A stretch of 64,000 nt of DNA from Pseudomonadota bacterium (GCA_023412805.1 JAEZRM010000144.1:62001-126000); one strand, 5' to 3'; positions 16,614 through 25,879 are shown, numbered from the stretch's first letter. Numbers and translations: made by a program. The notes: generated from the sequence alone by a model not told the origin.

Positions 16614-17531
16614 TCAGCTCCCTGCTTTCGGGCCAAACATCGGCTTGCCCGGATAAGGCATGTCGGCCACGAGAATATGGCCCGTCTCCGACTCGGTCAT
16701 GTAGAGCTGCTTGCCCTTGAAGGCGATGTTGGTAACGAACTGCCCGACAGGCGGCTCGATGAAATGCGTCGGCCGGCCGAGACGATCGAAGCGCCATACG
16801 CCAAACCCGATATGTGCAACGATCAGCCCGCCTTCCTCATCGAGCGCGATGCCGTCCGGTCCGCCGAGACCACCCGAAAGCTGGATCGCGAGGCCGACCT
16901 TCGACACGCCGCCGTCGATCATCAGCGGAATGCGCCAAACGGCATTGGCGCGTGTCACGCCGACATAGACGACGCGCTCGTGCAGATCGAGCACGATGCC
17001 GTTCGGACTGGGGATCGTATTGACGAGGCACGTGAGCTGCCCCGCCGCCGTGTAGCGGTAGACGCGCCCCGTGGGGTCGTGGAGGCCGGTCTGGCCCTGA
17101 TCGGTGAAGTAGAGATCGCCGTTCGCCGCGAAGTGGAGATCGTTGACGCCCTTGAAGCTCTCCGAGCGGATGCTCTCGATGAGCGGCGTCACCTTCCCGC
17201 TCGCCATATCGAGCGTCATGATCCCGCGCTTGTAGTCCGTGATGAAAGCGCGGCCATCGGCGTGAAACTTGAGCCCATTTGGCCAGCCGTCGTACTCGCT
17301 CACCAGCGACCAGGCGCCGGACGATGAAACCTTGAAAATCCGACCATGCGGGATGTCCGTGACGACGAGCTGCCCGTCCGCGTCGAAGCTCGGGCCCTCC
17401 AGGAAGCAATCGACGGGCTGGCCGGCTTTGTTGAAGTCGCCCCACGGCGTCCGCTTGGATCGCCGCAACTCATCGGGCATCCGCGAGAAGATCTCGGCCC
17501 GGATCACCGCCGGTGGCGCAAACAGGTTCAT
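16614..17531 (-). CDS. SMP-30/gluconolactonase/LRE family protein
   Basis: A 305-residue six-bladed beta-propeller of the SMP-30 lactonase group; relatives hydrolyse sugar or organic-acid lactones using a divalent metal. Family-like segments include GPSFDADGQLVVTDI, WPNGLKFHADGRAFITDY, NDLHFAANGDLYFTD, PSPNGIVLD and GGPDGIALDEEG. There is no signal peptide, so it is cytosolic. GGGAGGA precedes the ATG closely. It reads directly into the CitE-like gene and is divergent from a CoA transferase; a lactone intermediate in the same pathway is an inference. Confidence 0.85.
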   Translation of the reverse strand: MNLFAPPAVIRAEIFSRMPDELRRSKRTPWGDFNKAGQPVDCFLEGPSFDADGQLVVTDIPHGRIFKVSSSGAWSLVSEYDGWPNGLKFHADGRAFITDYKRGIMTLDMASGKVTPLIESIRSESFKGVNDLHFAANGDLYFTDQGQTGLHDPTGRVYRYTAAGQLTCLVNTIPSPNGIVLDLHERVVYVGVTRANAVWRIPLMIDGGVSKVGLAIQLSGGLGGPDGIALDEEGGLIVAHIGFGVWRFDRLGRPTHFIEPPVGQFVTNIAFKGKQLYMTESETGHILVADMPYPGKPMFGPKAGS

Positions 17532-17726
17532 GGTCCTCCCTCGCGTCTCCCCTGGCACGACATGCACCCCAAGCGCGGCCCGCCTCCCAGGAGACGTGGC
17601 GCGCCGAACCGCGTCATGCTCTATATTCGCTGAAATCCGGGGGCATCAAATGGGCCGGCGCCGCGCCTGTCAAGGAAGGCCGGCCGCTGCAGGCCAGCCC
17701 CTCACCATATGGAGACAGTCGACATC

Positions 17727-18917
17727 ATGACTGCCAATGATCTGCCGCTCGCCGGTGTCCGCGTGGTCGAGTTCTGCCACGTGATCATGGGCCCGACGTG
17801 CGGCCTCATTCTCGGCGATCTCGGCGCCGACGTGATCAAAGTCGAGCCGGCGCCGAACGGCGACAACACGCGGCGCATGGTCGGCTCGGGCGCGGGCTTC
17901 TTCGCGACCTACAACCGCAACAAGCGCTCGCTCGCCCTCGACATGAAGACGCCCGAGGGCATGGAGATTGCGAAAAAACTCATCACTTCCGCCGATGTGC
18001 TCACGGAGAACTTCCGTCCCGGCGCCATGGACGCACTTGGTCTCGGCTTTGAAGGCGTGAAGAAGCTGAACGAACGCCTCGTCTACTGCTCGCTCAAGGG
18101 TTTTCTGTCAGGCCCCTACGATCAGCGCTCGGCCCTCGACGAGGTGGTGCAGATGATGGCTGGTCTCGCCTACATGACCGGCCCGCTCGGCCGGCCACTA
18201 CGGGCCGGCGCGTCCGTCAATGACATGATGGGCGGCATGTTCGCGGCGATCGGCATTCTCGCGGCACTGCGCGAGCGCGATCGCACGGGCAAAGGCCAGC
18301 TCGTGCAGAGCGCACTCTATGAGAACTGTGCGTTCCTCGTCGGCCAGCACATGATGCAGTACGTCGTCACAGGACAGGCGGCGAACCCCATGCCGCAGCG
18401 TCTTTCGGCCTGGGGTATCTACGACGTGTTCGACTGCGCCGACGGTCAGCTCTTTCTCGGCGTCGTCACCGACACACAGTGGAAGATCTTCTGCGAGGAG
18501 TTCGGCTTTCCGCAGCTCTTCAATGACGAGCGCCTGAAGACGAACTCCATGCGGTCCAACAATCGCGATCTCTTCATGCCATTTCTGAGAGAGTATTTCG
18601 GGAAATGGAAGCGCGATGCGCTGGAGGCCAAAGTCGCCGCTGCCGGCCTGCCGTACGCGCCGATCGTCAAGCCGCACGAGCTGTTCGAAGACCCGCATCT
18701 GAAGGAGTCCGGCGGACTGCTGCCTCTCACGCTGCCGGACGGCACCGAGACCGTGACGCCGGCGCTGCCGCTCGAGCTCGCTGGCCGCCGTCTCGGCACG
18801 CGGCTCAATCCGCCGAAGATCAGCGAGCACGGCCGCGAAATCCTCGCCGAGCTCGGATATGGCGCCGACGCTTCGGAAGATCTCATCGAGCGCGGGATCG
18901 TCGCTGCAATCCGCTAA
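17727..18917 (+). CDS. CaiB/BaiF (class III) CoA-transferase
   Basis: A 396-residue family III CoA transferase, which moves CoA between organic acids through a covalent aspartyl intermediate. The N-terminus LAGVRVVEFCHVIMGPTCG and GDLGADVIKVE are typical. The catalytic Asp is in ASVNDMMGGMFAAIG, at about residue 169. The start has GGAGAC ten bases upstream; an ATG at 17709 is also open. It is divergent from the SMP-30 and CitE-like genes, suggesting joint use in degradation of an unidentified acid. Acceptor and donor cannot be told from the sequence. Confidence 0.9.
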   Translation: MTANDLPLAGVRVVEFCHVIMGPTCGLILGDLGADVIKVEPAPNGDNTRRMVGSGAGFFATYNRNKRSLALDMKTPEGMEIAKKLITSADVLTENFRPGAMDALGLGFEGVKKLNERLVYCSLKGFLSGPYDQRSALDEVVQMMAGLAYMTGPLGRPLRAGASVNDMMGGMFAAIGILAALRERDRTGKGQLVQSALYENCAFLVGQHMMQYVVTGQAANPMPQRLSAWGIYDVFDCADGQLFLGVVTDTQWKIFCEEFGFPQLFNDERLKTNSMRSNNRDLFMPFLREYFGKWKRDALEAKVAAAGLPYAPIVKPHELFEDPHLKESGGLLPLTLPDGTETVTPALPLELAGRRLGTRLNPPKISEHGREILAELGYGADASEDLIERGIVAAIR

Positions 18918-18987
18918 CCGCCATACGTAAGACAGACTTAACCTGCTTTCTGTCGAACTGGCCAAACCCAGATCGGCAGGTGCAGTC

Positions 18988-19590
18988 ATGAAGCTTCTTG
19001 TCCGCTCTCTCTCGGCGCTCGCCGTGCTCGCTGCAACGCCTGCCTCTGCGCAATCCGATCTCCAGCCGGGATTCGACAAACGGCTCCTTCTGCTGGCGCC
19101 GGCGCAGGACAAAGCCCAGAGCTGCTTTCTACGCCACTATGATGCAACTCATCTGAAAGCGCGCCCTAAGCAGAAGGTCGAGGCCATCGGCCTCTGCATC
19201 AACGTCGAACGCATGCAGCCCGAAGAGAAGGGCGAGCCTGTCCGCTATATCTATGCTTTCGATTTTGCGGCGAAGCTCAGGGCCAAGCGTGAGGTCGCGA
19301 AGACTGGCGGCGAGTGCGGCTTCTCTCATATGCCGCCGGAAGAACAGAAGCGCATCGCCAGCAAGCCTATCTGGTGCGGCGTCGACTGCGACGGCGGCGG
19401 CATCACCGTCGAGCCGCGCAAGGACGGCGCGGAGTTGCTCGCCCGCCTTGAACGCATCCGCGTTTCGAGCGAATGCGGGGGTGCCGATGACGAAAGCTCG
19501 TCCTTCGACATCACGGGCGGCGCCGACGACAAGGTCTTCATCATCCCGCGCGTGAGTGTGGACGACTTCCGTGCCTTTGTGGGGAAGTAG
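18988..19590 (+). CDS. periplasmic protein of unknown function
   Basis: A 200-residue protein with a clear signal peptide (residues 1-22, ending ASAQ). The mature part has five or so cysteines, among them SCFLRHY, GLCINVE, GECGFSH and WCGVDCDGGG, consistent with disulfides in the periplasm. I recognise no catalytic motif. It stands alone, 70 bases after the CoA transferase, and is convergent with a GNAT gene. Confidence 0.75.
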   Translation: MKLLVRSLSALAVLAATPASAQSDLQPGFDKRLLLLAPAQDKAQSCFLRHYDATHLKARPKQKVEAIGLCINVERMQPEEKGEPVRYIYAFDFAAKLRAKREVAKTGGECGFSHMPPEEQKRIASKPIWCGVDCDGGGITVEPRKDGAELLARLERIRVSSECGGADDESSSFDITGGADDKVFIIPRVSVDDFRAFVGK

Positions 19591-19603
19591 AGTGGCGCGT
19601 GCC

Positions 19604-20086
19604 TCACGACAGCTTGTCGAACGCCGCCGGGTATGAAACAGCGCCCCCGACAACGGGGGCATCCGTGAGGGGCAACGCCATGAAGTGCGGCCCTGCATAT
19701 GGCGATTGGAAAGCCGCAGACGCCTCGGTCGAGAAGCCGAAGCGGCGATAGTACGCTGGATCGCCCAGCACAAACATGATCTGCCCACCCGCGCCTTTCG
19801 CACGATCGATGGCTTCACGCACCAGCGCCGAGCCGACACCCTGGTTCTGCCGCGTAGGCTCGACCGCAACCGGCGCCAGTGCCATACCGCCCACCGGTGA
19901 GCGGAGCCGCGAGACCACCACGTGTCCACCGACGCGTCCGTCCAGCTCCGCGACGAGCGCAACGTTGATCGCGCCTTCCGCGCGCAACGTCTCGACGAGG
20001 CTCGCTTCCTGCCCGCCGCCAAATGCACTGGCAAGCATTTTCCTGATGGCGGCGTAGTCGGCCGGCCGCTCTGCGCGGATGATCAC
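19604..20086 (-). CDS. GNAT family N-acetyltransferase (YhbS-like)
   Basis: A 160-residue acetyltransferase resembling YhbS. The acetyl-CoA site reads VAVEPTRQNQGVGSALVREAI at about residues 77-97, and the family's VLGDPAYYRRFGF follows. The start is a GTG four bases after the homocysteine methyltransferase stop. Upstream in-frame ATGs would place it inside that gene and give unrelated sequence. It appears to be the last gene of the sahR-metF-methyltransferase operon, though a role in methionine metabolism is not evident. Confidence 0.85.
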   Translation of the reverse strand: MIIRAERPADYAAIRKMLASAFGGGQEASLVETLRAEGAINVALVAELDGRVGGHVVVSRLRSPVGGMALAPVAVEPTRQNQGVGSALVREAIDRAKGAGGQIMFVLGDPAYYRRFGFSTEASAAFQSPYAGPHFMALPLTDAPVVGGAVSYPAAFDKLS

Positions 20087-20090
20087 ACGC

Positions 20091-21179
20091 CTACCCGTGC
20101 ACGAAGGGCTCGAGTCCCGACAGCCGCATACGTGTCTCGATCTTCGCGGGCTTGCGCGGCGGGAACTTCTCAACATGCTCCCGAATGTGCCGGATGTGAT
20201 CCGGCGTCGAGCCGCAGCACCCACCGACGATATTGACGAGGCCGTCGCGCGCCCATGGTTCGAGCTGGCAGGACATGTCGTGTGGCGTCTCGTCGTACTC
20301 GCCCATGGCATTCGGCAGGCCCGCATTCGGATAGGCCGAAACGAGCGTGTCCGAGACCTGCGCGAGCTCCGCGATGTACGGCCGCATCATCTCCGCACCC
20401 AGCGCGCAATTGAGTCCGATCGAGAACGGCTGCAGGTGCCGCATGGAGTACCAGAAGGCCTCTGCCGTCTGCCCTGACAGCGTGCGCCCCGAGCGATCCG
20501 TGATCGTACCCGAGATCATGATCGGCAGCTCGACACCCTTCTCGTCATAGACGTCGAGCACGGCAAGGCCTGCCGCCTTGGCATTGAGCGTATCGAAGAT
20601 CGTCTCGATGATCAGAATATCGGACCCGCCATCGATCAAGCCACGGACCTGCTCCGAGTAGGCCTCGTACAGCTCGTCGAATGAGGTATTTCGGAAACCG
20701 GGATTGTTCACATCCGGTGAGATCGAGGCCGTGCGGTTCGTAGGCCCGATGGCACCCGCGACCCAGCGCGAACGCTCGGGCGTCGAATATTTGTCCGCAG
20801 CTACACGCGCGATCTTCGTCGCCTCGAAATTGATCTCGTAAGCGAGCGGCTCCATGGCGTAGTCAGCGAGCGAGATGCGCTGCGCGTTGAACGTATTCGT
20901 CTCGAGGATGTCGGCGCCGGCCTCCAGATACTCCTCGTGAATCTTCTGGATGATCTCCGGCTGCGTCAGAACGAGAAGATCGTTGTTGCCTTTGACATCC
21001 TTCGAGTGGTCCGCGAAGCGCGCGCCGCGATAGGCCGCCTCATCCAGCTTGTATTGCTGGATCATGGTGCCCATGGCGCCGTCGATGATGAGAATGCGCT
21101 CGCGCGCGGCCTTGTGCAGCGCCTTGATGCGGGCACTACGCGCGCGCGCATCGACGAGATTGTCTGTGGCGTCGTTCAT
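20091..21179 (-). CDS. homocysteine S-methyltransferase domain of methionine synthase (stand-alone)
   Basis: This corresponds to the N-terminal homocysteine-binding module of cobalamin-dependent methionine synthase MetH, here as a free 362-residue protein. The N-terminal segment IDGAMGTMIQQYKL and ETNTFNAQ are MetH-like. The zinc cysteines are visible in GLNCALGA and GGCCGSTP. Pterin-binding, cobalamin-binding and activation modules are absent; a split enzyme would need them elsewhere. It follows metF with an overlapping ATGA, so the two products are made together: MetF supplies methyl-folate for this reaction. Confidence 0.92.
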   Translation of the reverse strand: MNDATDNLVDARARSARIKALHKAARERILIIDGAMGTMIQQYKLDEAAYRGARFADHSKDVKGNNDLLVLTQPEIIQKIHEEYLEAGADILETNTFNAQRISLADYAMEPLAYEINFEATKIARVAADKYSTPERSRWVAGAIGPTNRTASISPDVNNPGFRNTSFDELYEAYSEQVRGLIDGGSDILIIETIFDTLNAKAAGLAVLDVYDEKGVELPIMISGTITDRSGRTLSGQTAEAFWYSMRHLQPFSIGLNCALGAEMMRPYIAELAQVSDTLVSAYPNAGLPNAMGEYDETPHDMSCQLEPWARDGLVNIVGGCCGSTPDHIRHIREHVEKFPPRKPAKIETRMRLSGLEPFVHG

Positions 21180-22114
21180 GCTGCACCTTTGGTGAGTGCC
21201 GGCGCGCCACCGTTCGTCTGCGGACGCAGGCCAAGCAGATGACAGATCGCATAGACGAGATCGGCGCGGTTCAGCGTATAGAAATGGAACTGGCGAATGC
21301 CTTCGTCGACCAGATCGAGCACCTGCTCGGCTGCGACGGCTGCCGCCACCAGATGCATCGTCGCGGGGTCGTCATCGAGGCCTTCATAGCGGCGCGCGAG
21401 CCAGGCCGGCACGCTGGCGCCGGTCCGCGTCGCGAAACCCGAAACCTGCTTGAAGTTATGGATCGGCACGATGCCGGGTACGATCGGCGCCCAGATGCCA
21501 TGTTTGCGCGCAGCTTCGAGGTAACGCAGGAAATGCGCGTTATCGAAGAAGAACTGCGTGATCGCGCGATCGGCGCCGGCATCGATCTTGGCTTTGAGCG
21601 TGTCCAGATCCGATGCGACGGTGGCGCTCTCTGGATGCTTCTCGGGATAGGCGCTCACCGAGACATCGAACTTGCCGATCGCCTTGATGCCGCGCACGAG
21701 ATCCGCCGTGCTCTGGTAGCCGCCGGCGTGTGGCTCATAACGTGCCCCGACACCTGCCGCCGGATCGCCGCGGAGCGCCACGATGCGGCGAACGCCGGCA
21801 TCCCAGTAACCGCGCACGACCTCGTCGACTTCCTCCCGCGTCGCGCCGACACACGTGAGATGCGCGGCCGGATCGAGCGCCGTCTCCTTGACGATGCGGG
21901 CCACCGTCGAATGCGTGCGCTCGCGCGTCGAACCGCCGGCTCCATAGGTCACCGAAACGAACTCGGGCGCCAAGGGCTCTAGCCGGCGGATCGACGTCCA
22001 CAACGCCTCCTCCATGCGCTCGGTCTTCGGCGGAAAAAACTCGAAAGAAACAGTGATCTCGCCGTCGCCGACGAGGCGACTGCGCCGCTCGTGCAATTGC
22101 TGGACTGACTTCAT
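21176..22114 (-). CDS. metF: methylenetetrahydrofolate reductase
   Basis: MetF reduces 5,10-methylenetetrahydrofolate to the 5-methyl form used by methionine synthase. The 312-residue TIM barrel has the catalytic-glutamate segment SFEFFPPKT near residue 25. VTYGAGGS, LTCVGATREEV and ALRGDP follow, with the flavin-site QFFFDNAHFLRY later. The chosen ATG overlaps the upstream regulator's stop (TGATG). A longer frame upstream lies inside the regulator gene and is a shadow. It is the second gene of the operon. Confidence 0.96.
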   Translation of the reverse strand: MKSVQQLHERRSRLVGDGEITVSFEFFPPKTERMEEALWTSIRRLEPLAPEFVSVTYGAGGSTRERTHSTVARIVKETALDPAAHLTCVGATREEVDEVVRGYWDAGVRRIVALRGDPAAGVGARYEPHAGGYQSTADLVRGIKAIGKFDVSVSAYPEKHPESATVASDLDTLKAKIDAGADRAITQFFFDNAHFLRYLEAARKHGIWAPIVPGIVPIHNFKQVSGFATRTGASVPAWLARRYEGLDDDPATMHLVAAAVAAEQVLDLVDEGIRQFHFYTLNRADLVYAICHLLGLRPQTNGGAPALTKGAA

Positions 22115-23127
22115 CACCCGACAACCTCTACTTTGGATATGCGTTCCGTTTGGCGGCTGTGTGCGTGCACGCGCAGGCGCTCCGCCGTCCACAACATCAC
22201 CGTGAGCTTTCCGTCGGCATCGCGCGCTTCCGGCGCGAGCGTGTTGACCGAGAGCAACTTCAACCCGGCCTCCTGCAGCCACTGCTCGACCTGTCCAGGC
22301 GGGAAGCCGAGCCGCTCGTGCGCCTGCGTCTCACGCAGGAACTCAAGCTCGTGCGGAGCGAAATCCACGATCAGCAGTCGCCCGCCCGGCTCTAGGATGC
22401 GCGCGGCTTCGCTGATTGCCTGCGCCGGATCGTTCAGGAAGTGCAGCACCTGATGGATGACGACCGCATCGGCGCTGCCGTCCTCGAGACCGAGGTCATA
22501 GAGATCGCCATGCCGAACACGCGCGTTCGTGACACCGTCGGCCGTCAGCTTGGCGCGCGCATAGGCGAGCATGGCGTGGTTGATGTCGATACCCGTGCCG
22601 TGCTCGAAACTATCGGCGAAGAGCTGCAGCACACGGCCCGTGCCCGTACCGGCATCGACGAAATGATGGAATGGTCCCGGGCCCAGCGCCGCGCGCATAG
22701 CGGTCTCGACGCTGTTCTCGGTCACGTGCAGCGAGCGGATCTCGTCCCATTGCGCGGCGTGTTGCTCGAAATAGGCCTGAGCGGCGGTCTCGCGCTCGCG
22801 CTTCACGGCCTCGGCGCGATTGCGGTCGCGCTGGAGCTGGGTATCGGCGAGGTCGACACTGTCGAGCATACGCCGGGATAGCGCCCCGGCCGGACCGGCA
22901 ACGACGAGCTGGAAGTAAGCCCAACTCCCCTCGCGCGTGCGCTCGATGAGCCCCGCTTCAGCGAGAAGCTTCAAGTGGCGGCTGATGCGCGGCTGGCTCT
23001 GACCGAGGATGCGCGTCAGATCCTTTACGTTCAGCTCGCTGGTTGCAAGCAGCAACAGGATGCGCAACCGCGTCGGCTCAGCGGCAGCCTTCAGAATGGT
23101 GACGACGCTTTGCGAGGACAGCGACAT
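22114..23127 (-). CDS. ArsR-family regulator fused to SAM-dependent methyltransferase (SahR-like)
   Basis: A 337-residue fusion. Residues 1-100 are an ArsR-type winged helix (ILKAAAEPTRLRILLLLA, then RISRHLKLLAEAGLIE). From about residue 140 comes a class I methyltransferase fold with the SAM motif VDAGTGTGRVLQLF. SahR-type ArsR regulators control methionine-cycle genes in response to S-adenosylhomocysteine. Heading a metF-methionine synthase operon, and lying behind a promoter whose spacer is a palindrome, this protein is probably such a sensor. Whether the methyltransferase domain is catalytic or only binds the ligand is not known. Confidence 0.88.
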   Translation of the reverse strand: MSLSSQSVVTILKAAAEPTRLRILLLLATSELNVKDLTRILGQSQPRISRHLKLLAEAGLIERTREGSWAYFQLVVAGPAGALSRRMLDSVDLADTQLQRDRNRAEAVKRERETAAQAYFEQHAAQWDEIRSLHVTENSVETAMRAALGPGPFHHFVDAGTGTGRVLQLFADSFEHGTGIDINHAMLAYARAKLTADGVTNARVRHGDLYDLGLEDGSADAVVIHQVLHFLNDPAQAISEAARILEPGGRLLIVDFAPHELEFLRETQAHERLGFPPGQVEQWLQEAGLKLLSVNTLAPEARDADGKLTVMLWTAERLRVHAHSRQTERISKVEVVG

Positions 23128-23165
23128 TCAGGTCCCTTTTCCGGTTCCAGGTCCGGAGTACGCAA

Positions 23166-23193
23166 ATCATATAAAGATATCTTTATGTGTCAA
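23166..23193 (-). promoter_or_regulatory. sigma-70 promoter with palindromic operator for the sahR-metF operon
   Basis: On the minus strand TTGACA (23188-23193) and TATGAT (23166-23171) are separated by 16 bases. The perfect palindrome ATAAAGATATCTTTAT (23171-23186) fills almost all of that spacer. A regulator bound there would block RNA polymerase directly. The predicted transcription start is about 32 bases before the regulator's ATG, which fits autoregulation. Confidence 0.82.
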
Positions 23194-23341
23194 GTCGGAT
23201 GCGAACCCCGTGGCTGCGCAGAGCGGTCCCCCGGAGCCGGACGTTGACCTCGTGAGCAACGCCGCGCACCGTGCAGACACGCAATGAGCAGCCTTCAGAC
23301 CGAATTGTCGGGCGGGGGCAGCAGTTCCTGAGGCCAGCACT

Positions 23342-24574
23342 TTGCCGATGCTGCATCTTCTAGGCTGGGCCACGGGTGCCCTGTTCTTCTTTTACGCCTG
23401 GATTTTGCGGGTCTCGCCCAGCGTCATGATCGACGAGATGATGCGCGACCTTGCGGTCGGCGGCGCCGTCATCGGCAATCTCTCGGCAGTCTATTTCTAT
23501 GGTTATGCCGGCATGCAGGTCCCGGTCGGGATGCTGCTGGACCGGTTCGGCCCGCGTCGCCTGATGACGACTGCCGCCCTGCTGTGCTGCGTCGGCTGCG
23601 TGATCTTCGCGCTCAGCAGTGGAATCACGGGCGTCGCCATCGGCCGTTTCGTGATCGGTGCAGCGGCGGCCTTCAGCCTGGTCGGCGCCATGGCCGTGGC
23701 GGGCCTCTGGTTTCCTGCCCAGCGTTTCGCGCTTCTTTCCGGACTGGCGATGATGATGGGCATGATGGGCGGCGTGTTTGGTCAGGCCCCCTTTCGACTC
23801 GTCATCGAAGCGCTCGACTGGCGCGGTGCCGTGCTCGCCTTGGCCGCCGGAGGTATCGCCATTGCCGGCGCCGCGTGGGCGACGGTGCGGGACCGGTCAC
23901 AGGCCGCACGAACCCGGGCTCCCGTGTTCTCCGGTCTTGGGCAAGTCGCGCGCAATCGCCAGATATGGCTCATCGCCATTGCGGGTCTCGGGACGACGGG
24001 ACCGCTGCTCGGATTTTCGGGCCTATGGGGCGTGCCATACTTCGTGTCCACGCTCGGAATCGACCGGACGGCTGCAGCTTCCATCACATCCATGATGTTT
24101 CTGGGCTGGGCCGCTGGCGCGCCGCTGATCGGCTGGGCCTCGGATCACATCGGCCGCCGCCGTGCGCCGCTGATGCTCGGGCTGGTGCTCTGTACTGTCA
24201 CAATGTCGGCCATGCTCTACGTTCCGGGCCTCTCCGTCCCGACGCTCATGGCACTCTGCTTCCTCTGCGGCTTTGGCGGCGCGTCACAGATCACGGGCTT
24301 CGCCGCCGCGCGCGAGAACAATCCGCCGGCCCTCAGCGCAACGGCCATCGGAGTCGTGAACGGCCTCGTCACCGGCGCCGGCGCACTTTTCCAACCGCTG
24401 CTGGGCTGGCTCCTCGACCTCAACTGGAAAGGCGAGATGGCTGCGGGCGCGCGTCTCTATGATCCCAGCGCCTATCGCATCGCACTGAGCGCCATCATCG
24501 TCGGCTGCCTGATCGGCTTCATCTGCGCGATCGCAATGCGCGAGACCTACTGCCGGCCGCTGGATGAGCAATAA
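23342..24574 (+). CDS. MFS transporter
   Basis: A 410-residue integral membrane protein of the major facilitator superfamily with about twelve hydrophobic segments. The loop 2-3 signature is LLDRFGPRRLM near residue 65, and its second-half counterpart is GWASDHIGRRRAPL near 265. The start is a TTG eight bases after GAGG; an ATG two codons on is equally possible. Neighbours give no clear substrate: a methionine operon on one side, a UbiH-like gene on the other. Confidence 0.88.
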   Translation: MPMLHLLGWATGALFFFYAWILRVSPSVMIDEMMRDLAVGGAVIGNLSAVYFYGYAGMQVPVGMLLDRFGPRRLMTTAALLCCVGCVIFALSSGITGVAIGRFVIGAAAAFSLVGAMAVAGLWFPAQRFALLSGLAMMMGMMGGVFGQAPFRLVIEALDWRGAVLALAAGGIAIAGAAWATVRDRSQAARTRAPVFSGLGQVARNRQIWLIAIAGLGTTGPLLGFSGLWGVPYFVSTLGIDRTAAASITSMMFLGWAAGAPLIGWASDHIGRRRAPLMLGLVLCTVTMSAMLYVPGLSVPTLMALCFLCGFGGASQITGFAAARENNPPALSATAIGVVNGLVTGAGALFQPLLGWLLDLNWKGEMAAGARLYDPSAYRIALSAIIVGCLIGFICAIAMRETYCRPLDEQ

Positions 24575-24575
24575 A

Positions 24576-25802
24576 TCAGACTGCTAGTACTTCGCCCTTC
24601 AGCAGCTTCGGCACTTCGCCAGTTAGGCCGGACGCTTCGCTCACCAGCGCACGCTTAAGCCCGGGCAGGCGGTCGACGACGCCGAGGCCCGCGTCGCGCA
24701 CAGATCGCAGCAGCGCATTGTCCTGCGAGAAAAGCGCGTTGAGCGCACTGAACGCCGCGGCCGACGCCGCACCATCGAACCGCCGCCAGCGGGCATAACG
24801 CTCGAGCGCCGTCGCATCGCCGACATCGAGGCCGACGCGTACGGCATCGACGAGGCACTCGCTCAATGCCGCAACATCCCGCAGGCCGAGATTGAGCCCC
24901 TGCCCGGCAATGGGATGCACACCACGCACCGCATCTCCGACGAGTGCGAAACGTGGTGCGATCAGCTCGCGAGACAGATGCATCGCGAGCGGCCAGTTTC
25001 CGCGCGCTCCCGCCAATTCCAGCGCACCGAGTCGATGCCCGAAGCGGTTCTCGAGCTCAGCAAGGAAACACGCATCATCGAGCGCCAGGATGCGCGCGGC
25101 CTCGCCTGCGTCCTCGGTCCAGGTTACGCAGGCACGATTGCCAGTCAGCGGGAGGATCGCGAATGGCCCGGCCGGGAGAAAATGCTGCACGGCGCGCCCG
25201 CCATGAGGCCGCTCGTGACGCACCGTCGTGACGATGCCGGTCTGCGCGTACTGACGCTCGACGACGCCGATACCGGCCGCGGCGCGCAGCGGTGACTTGC
25301 GGCCATCGCAAGCGACGACCAACCCCGCCTTGATCGATCCACCATTAGCCAATTGAAGGGTAATGCCGCTGCCGTCCGCGGCCATCCCGGTCGCCGTGCC
25401 GGAAAGCCGCATGACCCCTTGCATACGATCGAGAACTGCGATCGCAGCCTTTTGCAGCGCATCGGCCGGCACGATCCACATGCCCGGCTCGCCCTCCCCC
25501 ACGATCGTATCGTAGCTCAGCAGGACCGGCCGGATGGCGTCCGTCAGGCTCGAGTCCGTGATATCGATACCGCTGACGGGCTGTGCCTCTTCGGCGACCC
25601 TCGCCCATACGCCGATGGCATCGAGCAGCCTCTGCGATCCCGCCGAAAGGGCATAGCTTCGCGCGTCGGGCCGTCCGCCGCTCGACCCGCCGGCATCCAG
25701 GAGAGCAATGCGCCCCCCCGCGCCGAAGACGCCAGCCAGCGCCCGCGCCAGAACGAGGCCTGTGAGGCCTCCGCCCGCAATAACAACGTCATGATCGCGC
25801 AT
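24576..25802 (-). CDS. UbiH/UbiF/COQ6-family FAD-dependent hydroxylase
   Basis: A 408-residue flavoprotein monooxygenase of the ubiquinone-hydroxylase family. The N-terminal dinucleotide site is VVIAGGGLTGLVLARAL, and the family's second FAD motif is ALVGDAVRGVHPIAGQGLNLGLRD at about residues 285-308. It probably hydroxylates the aromatic ring of a ubiquinone precursor; which position is not decided by sequence. The start has GGAG six bases upstream; an ATG at 25856 would lie only 23 bases from the divergent tesB. It is convergent with the MFS gene, one base between them. Confidence 0.88.
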   Translation of the reverse strand: MRDHDVVIAGGGLTGLVLARALAGVFGAGGRIALLDAGGSSGGRPDARSYALSAGSQRLLDAIGVWARVAEEAQPVSGIDITDSSLTDAIRPVLLSYDTIVGEGEPGMWIVPADALQKAAIAVLDRMQGVMRLSGTATGMAADGSGITLQLANGGSIKAGLVVACDGRKSPLRAAAGIGVVERQYAQTGIVTTVRHERPHGGRAVQHFLPAGPFAILPLTGNRACVTWTEDAGEAARILALDDACFLAELENRFGHRLGALELAGARGNWPLAMHLSRELIAPRFALVGDAVRGVHPIAGQGLNLGLRDVAALSECLVDAVRVGLDVGDATALERYARWRRFDGAASAAAFSALNALFSQDNALLRSVRDAGLGVVDRLPGLKRALVSEASGLTGEVPKLLKGEVLAV

Positions 25803-25879
25803 ACCGCGCTCCGGCTCTTTGCTGTAGATAGGCGACGTCTGCGCCTGCTCTATCATCAGCCCCTGAGGATGCCGTCGCC

